A DNA stretch of 27,474 nucleotides, from positions 1-27,474 of the forward strand of contig JASHQF010000034.1 of assembly GCA_030037695.1 (NCBI GenBank). The letters are read 5' to 3'. Positions 23,011-27,474 of this stretch are shown in pieces (within the stretch, counting starts at the first letter, position 1; the number at the start of each line of letters is the position of its first letter). The notes beneath the pieces were generated by a model. The model did not search any database and was not told the origin of the DNA. It saw nothing but the letters and a program-made list of their open reading frames with translations. This DNA is from Thermoplasmata archaeon. GTDB lineage: Archaea; Thermoplasmatota; Thermoplasmata; Lutacidiplasmatales; UBA184. Made by a program: the position numbers and the translations under genes.

Positions 23011-23595
23011 GTGGCCCCGGTCGACATCGGGGAGAAGCTGCGGGCCCTCCCGGGCGGGGCCGCGGTCGCCCTCAAGCTCAACTCCCGCGAGTACGCCGAC
23101 CACTACTTCGCCGTCTTGAATGCCGCGCTGCGCGACGTCGGCAACGAGACGAACGCCCACACGATCTACGTCGCGGTCACGAGCCCCGCGGCGTTCGTCT
23201 GGAGCCTCGCCCAGGCGCTCGACGTCCCGCAGGAGCGGATCTCGTTCGTCGACGCGATCAGCCACCTCATGATGCACTTCACGGACCCGCTCGCCAACGC
23301 GACGTACGTGGAGAGCCCCCGCGCGCTCGAGGAGATCATGCTGCGCGTGGAGTACCTCCTGCGCCGCTACCCGCACCCGAAGTCGATCGTGGTGATCGAC
23401 AGCGTCAACTCCCTCGCGATCCACAACCCGCCCGAGCTCCTGTCCGAGTTCCTCCACATCCTGCTGAACCACCTCAAGAGCCGCGAGGTCCTCACCCTCG
23501 TCCTGGAGACGACCGACGAGCAGGCGGCGAGCGTCGAGCAGCTGCTCAACGTGGTCGTCGACGAGACGATCGACGTGGCGGGGGTCGGGATCTGA
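23011..23595 (+). CDS. Degenerate KaiC/RecA-fold protein lacking a P-loop
   Basis: The 194-residue protein lacks Walker A. It starts directly with 'LPGGAAVALKLNSREYADHYFAVLNAAL', where a P-loop would be expected. It keeps a Walker B-like strand 'PKSIVVIDSVNSLAIHN' (D130) and the following 'LSEFLHILLNHLKSREVLTLVLETT', which parallel the same section of the protein before it. The C-terminus is 'NVVVDETIDVAGVGI'. It therefore looks like a RecA-fold partner that cannot hydrolyse ATP by itself. The start is GTG, with purine-rich GGAGGGG upstream at about 22994. The next gene overlaps the stop by four bases. Confidence 0.78.
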   Translation: MAPVDIGEKLRALPGGAAVALKLNSREYADHYFAVLNAALRDVGNETNAHTIYVAVTSPAAFVWSLAQALDVPQERISFVDAISHLMMHFTDPLANATYVESPRALEEIMLRVEYLLRRYPHPKSIVVIDSVNSLAIHNPPELLSEFLHILLNHLKSREVLTLVLETTDEQAASVEQLLNVVVDETIDVAGVGI

Positions 23596-24353
23596 CGATC
23601 GCCGCCGACCGCAGGATCCTCGGGATCCCCGAGATCGACGAGCCGCTCGCCCACGCGCTCCCGGCCGGGTGGCTCGCCCTGCTCGCCGGCACGACCGCCT
23701 CGGGGGCGGGGGTCCTGGCGAAGCAGTTCGCCCACGCCGGGGTCGGGACCGCCCCGGTCCGGTTCTACACGACGTACGAACGGACCGACGACGTGCGCCG
23801 CACGTTCTCCGACTTCGGGTGGGACTCCGATGGGATCGACGTCGTCAACCTCGCCGAGGAGTACTACGAGCGGGTCCTCGTGCGGGGCCTCGAGGTCGCC
23901 CGGGCGCGCGAGCGGGGGCTCACCCTGGCCGAGGTCGAGGGCGGGGACCGCCACGCGCACCGGCCGACGCCGTTCCGCCTCACCGACCGCATGCTGAGCG
24001 ACCTCGCCGCGATCGAGGGGCCGTTCCGCCTCGTCGTCGACTCCATGGACTTCTTCCACGAGGTGCTGGAGCCCCACGACGTCACGACCGTCGTCCGGCA
24101 GATCCGCCACCGGTGCCAGACGCTCGGGGGCCAGGCGCTGCTCACCGTCCACGTCCCGCGCCGCGAGGGCGGCCTCGCCGGATCGCTCGCCGATCTCGCC
24201 GACCTCACGCTCGATCTCCGGGCCGAGGCGAAGGGCACCCACTACCAGCACACGCTCGCCGTCGAGAAGGTCGGCCATCGCCCCGACCTCGCCCGGCTCT
24301 GGACCGCCGAGTTCCGGGACGGGGGCTGGGGGGTCAAGGAGCCGTCGCGCTAG
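23592..24353 (+). CDS. Third KaiC-like protein, degenerate P-loop, non-canonical start
   Basis: The frame encodes 253 residues from CTG 23592. The KaiC entry motif is recognisable as 'LGIPEIDEPLAHALPAGWLALLAG'. The P-loop position reads GTTASGAGV (33-41), with Lys and Thr/Ser replaced. A Walker B-like 'RLVVDSMDFF' (D150) follows. The first canonical start is GTG 23793, which would remove the conserved N-terminus. CTG 23592 overlaps the previous stop as CTGA, the same geometry as the ATGA and GTGA overlaps elsewhere in this window, and GGGGGT lies 6 nt upstream. ATC 23598 is a second option. A sequencing error is also possible. The protein presumably pairs with its two upstream neighbours. Confidence 0.75.
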   Translation: MTIAADRRILGIPEIDEPLAHALPAGWLALLAGTTASGAGVLAKQFAHAGVGTAPVRFYTTYERTDDVRRTFSDFGWDSDGIDVVNLAEEYYERVLVRGLEVARARERGLTLAEVEGGDRHAHRPTPFRLTDRMLSDLAAIEGPFRLVVDSMDFFHEVLEPHDVTTVVRQIRHRCQTLGGQALLTVHVPRREGGLAGSLADLADLTLDLRAEAKGTHYQHTLAVEKVGHRPDLARLWTAEFRDGGWGVKEPSR

Positions 24354-24385
24354 CGCGCCACTAGGCTACCTGGCCGTCAGCAAGG

Positions 24386-24393
24386 CTTTATCG
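24386..24393 (+). promoter_or_regulatory. TATA box for the PAC2 gene
   Basis: CTTTATCG lies about 37 nt before the GTG at 24426, in the 72-nt gap after the KaiC-like trio. It predicts a leader of about 10 nt, enough to hold GAGG (24416-24419), which is 6 nt before the start codon. This suggests the PAC2 gene begins a new transcription unit. Confidence 0.5.
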
Positions 24394-24425
24394 GACGGGC
24401 CCCGGTCGTTGCCCCGAGGCGCACC

Positions 24426-25211
24426 GTGGACGACGTGGTGATCCGCACCCACGAGAAGGTCCGGCTCCGGGACCCGATCCTGATCGAGGGCCTCCCGGGG
24501 GTCGGCAACGTGGGCAAGCTCGCCGCCGACTACCTGCGCGATCAGCTCCCGGCGAAACCGCTCGCGACCGTCTACTCCAAGTTCTTCCCGCCGCAGGTCT
24601 ACGTCAGCGACACCGGGATCATCCGCCTCGTGTCGAACGACCTCTCCTACTGGGTCGCGCCCCCGGAGGCCCCGCACGACCTCCTCGTCCTCGGTGGGGA
24701 CTACCAGGGGATCAGCCCGGAGGGCCAGTACGAGGTGACCGAGCAGGTCCTCCGCTACGCCCTCCAGCTCGGCGTCAAGGAGGTGTTCACGCTCGCCGGA
24801 TTCGCCCAGGGCCGGGTCGTGGAGGAGCCCCGCGTCCTCGGGGCCGCGACGATCCCCGCGCGCGTGGAGGCGATGAAGAAGCTCGGGGTCGTCTTCTCCA
24901 AGAACGATCCGGGCGGCGGCCTGATCGGCGCGAGCGGCCTGTTCCTCGGCCTCGGGCGCCTCTTCGGGATGGAGGGGGTCTGCCTCATGGGCGAAACGAG
25001 CGGCTACTTCGTCGATCCCCGCGGCGCCGAGGCGGTCCTCAAGGTCCTGGCCAAGGCGCTCGACCTCACCATCGACTTCACGGCCCTCGAGGCGAAGGCC
25101 CACGAGATCGACCGGATCGCCCAGCGGATCCACGACGCCGAGCAGCGCTCGGGCGAGCCCGGCACGCCGGGGGCGCCCGCGAGCCGCGAGGACCTCGGCT
25201 ACATCGGCTGA
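24426..25211 (+). CDS. PAC2-family protein (proteasome assembly chaperone-like)
   Basis: The 261-residue protein matches the archaeal PAC2 (PbaB-like) family. 'DPILIEGLPGVGNVGKLAADYL' near the N-terminus is the family signature. 'KFFPPQVYVSDTGIIRL', 'HDLLVLGGDYQGISPEGQY', 'VFTLAGFAQGR', and 'LIGASGLFLGLGRLFGMEGVCLMGETSG' complete the Rossmann-like core. Members help proteasome alpha subunits assemble in eukaryotes, and archaeal homologues are proposed to act likewise. A helical C-terminus ends in 'REDLGYIG', an exposed tail of the kind that can dock on the proteasome ring. That tail reading is inference. The GTG start has a good GAGG site. The methyltransferase gene follows 25 nt later. Confidence 0.9.
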   Translation: MDDVVIRTHEKVRLRDPILIEGLPGVGNVGKLAADYLRDQLPAKPLATVYSKFFPPQVYVSDTGIIRLVSNDLSYWVAPPEAPHDLLVLGGDYQGISPEGQYEVTEQVLRYALQLGVKEVFTLAGFAQGRVVEEPRVLGAATIPARVEAMKKLGVVFSKNDPGGGLIGASGLFLGLGRLFGMEGVCLMGETSGYFVDPRGAEAVLKVLAKALDLTIDFTALEAKAHEIDRIAQRIHDAEQRSGEPGTPGAPASREDLGYIG

Positions 25212-25236
25212 GCCCGCGCCGTTCGGGGTCGGTCCG

Positions 25237-26355
25237 ATGCCCCCCCGGTCGCGCCCCGAGCTTCCCCCGGGCCTCCTCGAGCGCCTGCGTCGCGCTGCCG
25301 ACCCTTCGGGGTTCGTCCGGTTCGACCGATTCATGGAGCTGGCCCTGTATGCCCCCGGGCTCGGCTACTACGCGCGCGAGAGGTCGCCCCTCGGGCCGGC
25401 GGGGGACTTCTACACCGCCTCCCATGTCACGCCGCTGTTCGCCCGGGCGATCGCCCGGCACTTGACCGCGATCGGCCGCGCGCTGCCGGACGGCGCGGCC
25501 GCATCGTTCGTCGAGCTCGGCGCGGGCGACGGCGCGCTCGGGGAGGGCGTGGTCCGGTCGCTCGCCGAGCGCCCCGGGACCGATCGACGCGCCACGTACG
25601 TGATCGTCGAGCGTTCCGGGGCGCTCCGCCAGCGGGCGCTCCAGCGCCTGCGCGCCGTCGCTCGCCCCCCGCAGGTGAGCGTGGAGGACGCCGGTTCCCT
25701 CGCGGAACTCGGCCCCGTCGAGGGGGCGGTGATCGCGTCCGAGCTCCTCGACGCGCAGCCGGTCCGCCGCTTCCGTAGGACGGAGGGCGCCTGGGTCGAG
25801 CTGGGCGTCTGGGTCGGGGGCCCCACCCTCGTCGCGGCCGAGCGGCCCCTCGGTCGTCCGGCCGTGGAGGGGCTCCCCGCCGACGCGGCCGAGGGGACCG
25901 TCGTCGAGCGCTCCCCCGCGGCCGAGTCGATCGTCCGCGAGATCGCCGACCACCTCGTGGAGGGGCGCGCGCTCCTGTTCGACTACGGAGCCGAGGAGGC
26001 GGAGCTCCTCGCGGCCCACCCCCGAGGGACCCTCGCCGCGGTCCGGGGGCACCGGGCGATCGACGATCCGCTCGACCTGCCCGGGTCGACCGATCTCTCC
26101 GTCTTCGTGAACTTCACGAGGATCCGCGCCGCCGCGCGAGGGGCCGGCCTCGCCGAGGTCGCCTTCGAGCGCCAGGCCGAAGCGCTCGGGCGCTGGGGGT
26201 TCCCCGAGCTGCTCGACGCCGCCCTCGCCGCGGCGTCGTCGGAGGAGGAGCGGGTCCGCCTGCGGCTCGCCGCGAAGAACCTCGTGTTCGGCTTCGAGCG
26301 GTTCCGGCTGCTCGAGCTCTCCCCCGCCCGAGCGGGGTCGCCGAGCGCCTCTTAG
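25237..26355 (+). CDS. MidA/NDUFAF7-type SAM-dependent methyltransferase
   Basis: The 372-residue protein matches the family that includes NDUFAF7, which methylates an arginine in a complex I subunit in mitochondria. N-terminal 'FMELALYAPGLGYYARE' and 'GDFYTASHVTPLFARAIARHL' are its hallmarks. The SAM-binding motif is 'FVELGAGDGALGEGV' (91-105), and 'GAVIASELLDAQPVRRF' is the conserved active-site region. 'LLFDYGAEEAEL' and 'STDLSVFVNFTRI' follow. This family is widespread in bacteria and mitochondria but less common in archaea, so transfer is possible; codon use looks like that of its neighbours. It ends with a 4-nt overlap with the convergent GINS gene. The target in this organism is unknown. 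Confidence 0.88.
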   Translation: MPPRSRPELPPGLLERLRRAADPSGFVRFDRFMELALYAPGLGYYARERSPLGPAGDFYTASHVTPLFARAIARHLTAIGRALPDGAAASFVELGAGDGALGEGVVRSLAERPGTDRRATYVIVERSGALRQRALQRLRAVARPPQVSVEDAGSLAELGPVEGAVIASELLDAQPVRRFRRTEGAWVELGVWVGGPTLVAAERPLGRPAVEGLPADAAEGTVVERSPAAESIVREIADHLVEGRALLFDYGAEEAELLAAHPRGTLAAVRGHRAIDDPLDLPGSTDLSVFVNFTRIRAAARGAGLAEVAFERQAEALGRWGFPELLDAALAAASSEEERVRLRLAAKNLVFGFERFRLLELSPARAGSPSAS

Positions 26356-27023
26356 GGCGCCGGACCGAGCGGGACGACCGTCAGCGGCTCGGCGACCTTC
26401 CCCTGGACGAGCAGTTTGGCCGTCTCGGCCGGGAGCGATACGATGTCGTCGGACCGGAGGTCGACCGTCTCCTTGCCGACCTCGATCGGAGGGGCATCCT
26501 TGACGAGCCGGACGTACGCGAGCGCCGCCGCGGCGGTGGGCGCTGAGGCGGGTGGAGCGGACGGAGCGGGGGCGGAAGGGGAAGCGGAAGGGGCCGGTGG
26601 CGCGGGCGGGACCGTGGGAGCGGCGGGAGTCCCCGGAGCCGGCGGCTCGATGTACGGGGCGACCGCGCGGCGGTGGTCGACGATCGTTCCGAGGAGGCGG
26701 TCGAACAGCTGGCGCTCCTCGGGAAGGGCGTTCGGGACATCGCGGGTCCCGCCGACGCTGGCCTGGAAGGCGAGCGTGACGAGCTTCTGGAGGCGGCCCT
26801 CCAGGATATCCCGGGCGACCTGGCTCGCCCGCTGGTACGTCTGCCGGGAGATCTCGCCTTTCCTTCCGGACGGGTTCTCCCGGAGGTCGGCCTCGTACGA
26901 CCGGCGCAGGTCGGCGAGGTACCGCGTCGTGGAGGCGTAGTAATCGAACGGCAGCTTGGCGAGGGATCGACCGGACGCTTCGGCGCGTCGCCATTCGAGG
27001 AGCTGGGTGAACGGGTCGGGCAC
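26352..27023 (-). CDS. GINS complex subunit (Gins51-like)
   Basis: The 223-residue protein has an N-terminal helical A-domain (about 1-120; 'LAKLPFDYYASTTRYLADLRRSYEADL', 'QVARDILEGRLQKLVTLAF'). A Pro/Ala/Ser-rich linker (about 125-170) follows, then a small beta B-domain ('YVRLVKDAPPIEVGKETVDLRSDDIVSLP', 'AKLLVQGKVAEPL'). A-domain before B-domain is the arrangement of archaeal Gins51. GINS links MCM helicase and Cdc45/RecJ-like proteins at the replication fork. The linker is longer than usual in my experience of the family. It is divergent from the TOPRIM gene and overlaps the end of the methyltransferase gene by 4 nt. Confidence 0.88.
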   Translation of the reverse strand: MPDPFTQLLEWRRAEASGRSLAKLPFDYYASTTRYLADLRRSYEADLRENPSGRKGEISRQTYQRASQVARDILEGRLQKLVTLAFQASVGGTRDVPNALPEERQLFDRLLGTIVDHRRAVAPYIEPPAPGTPAAPTVPPAPPAPSASPSAPAPSAPPASAPTAAAALAYVRLVKDAPPIEVGKETVDLRSDDIVSLPAETAKLLVQGKVAEPLTVVPLGPAP

Positions 27024-27154
27024 GGGAGGGCGCTCACGCCCACCGGACTATCTGAACTCGTCGGGGCGACGCCGAGGGCCGGGGGGGTTCGCCTCCGGCG
27101 GCCGCTAGCTGAAAGGGCGGGGGCGATGTGCCTCGCCCGGCCCCGGAACGGACC

Positions 27155-27474
27155 ATGGGCGACCGCACACCCGAGGCGACGTTCGAGCGGTTCCTCGAGC
27201 TCTGGCAACGCCTGCTCGCCGATCAGGAGCGGGCGGTCGTCGTCGTCGAGGGGGAGCGGGACGTCCGCTCCCTGCGCCGCCTCGGCTGGGCCGGCCCGAT
27301 CGAGGCGGTGCACCGGGGAAGGACGCTCGCCGGCACGGCCGAGGCCCTCCTGCGCACCCGACGCCGGGTCGTCGTCCTCACCGACTGGGACGCCGAGGGG
27401 GGCGAGATCGCACGCAAGCTGCGCGGGTTCCTCGCGACGGCGGAGCTCGACCTCGACCTGCGCCGGGACCTCGC
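27155..27474 (+). CDS. TOPRIM-domain protein (3' partial)
   Basis: About 106 residues are visible before the window ends. After a short N-terminal helix comes 'AVVVVEGERDVRSLRRLGW', the TOPRIM glutamate motif. 'VVVLTDWDAEGGEIARKLRGFL' supplies the DxD motif. The close spacing of the two motifs fits the small archaeal TOPRIM proteins related to the RNase M5/primase-like group rather than DnaG or a topoisomerase. Metal-dependent phosphoryl transfer on nucleic acids is expected. The start is ATG 27155. The 131-nt gap before it, shared with the GINS gene, shows only a weak TATA candidate on the minus strand (near 27044-27056). Confidence 0.8.
   Translation, partial: MGDRTPEATFERFLELWQRLLADQERAVVVVEGERDVRSLRRLGWAGPIEAVHRGRTLAGTAEALLRTRRRVVVLTDWDAEGGEIARKLRGFLATAELDLDLRRDL

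Noticed and set aside
25078..26994. Minus-strand open frame of about 638 codons opposite the methyltransferase
   Set aside because: Repetitive Arg/Gly/Pro composition, no motif, fully covered by conserved genes.
1..27474. tRNA or rRNA genes and insertion sequences
   Set aside because: I looked in all intergenic gaps and saw no T-loop/anticodon arrangement, rRNA-like sequence, transposase motif or flanking terminal repeats.

Overview
This window is archaeal chromosomal DNA with very high GC by eye (roughly 70%). The archaeal assignment rests on genes for L44e, S27e, aIF2-alpha, Nop10, Nop5/fibrillarin, Trm56, P0-type L10, archaeal L12, a DRG GTPase, a GINS subunit and a PAC2 protein. Surface proteins built from 'FTESGLPxGTxWSV' repeats are common in Thermoplasmatota. 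Together with the high GC this suggests a terrestrial or soil Thermoplasmatota lineage; that placement is inference. Many genes start with GTG, gene spacing is tight, and several starts lie about 25-30 nt downstream of TATA-like boxes, which fits leaderless transcripts.

Region 1 (1-5681, +) holds cell-surface genes. They are the 3' end of an Ig-like repeat protein with a membrane anchor and cytoplasmic zinc ribbon, a five-pass membrane protein that also ends in a zinc ribbon, and a 1090-residue secreted or anchored protein with nine beta-rich repeats. Region 2 (5821-9462) has an M29-aminopeptidase-like gene (-) whose metal ligands look lost. A ribbon-helix-helix regulator with an AT-rich promoter follows, then a small Cys/His protein, a PduO-type cobalamin adenosyltransferase with no canonical start codon, and a YchF-type GTPase.

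Region 3 (9477-12979, -) is one translation operon read leftwards from about 13000: L44e, S27e, aIF2-alpha, Nop10, a winged-helix regulator, Trm56 and mevalonate kinase. Region 4 (13001-18617) has a VOC protein (-), the L1-L10-L12 stalk operon (+), then purF-nop5-fibrillarin (+). Region 5 (18574-19695, -) is a DRG GTPase overlapping the fibrillarin end.

Region 6 (19799-24353, +) is the most unusual part. A HerA/VirB4-like ATPase is followed by three consecutive KaiC/RecA-fold proteins. Only the first of these keeps a P-loop, and the third lacks a canonical start codon. Region 7 (24426-27474) has a PAC2 protein, a MidA/NDUFAF7-type methyltransferase, a GINS subunit (-), and the start of a TOPRIM protein (+) that runs off the window.

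No rRNA, tRNA, CRISPR array or insertion sequence was recognised. No gene-free stretch exceeds about 180 bases.
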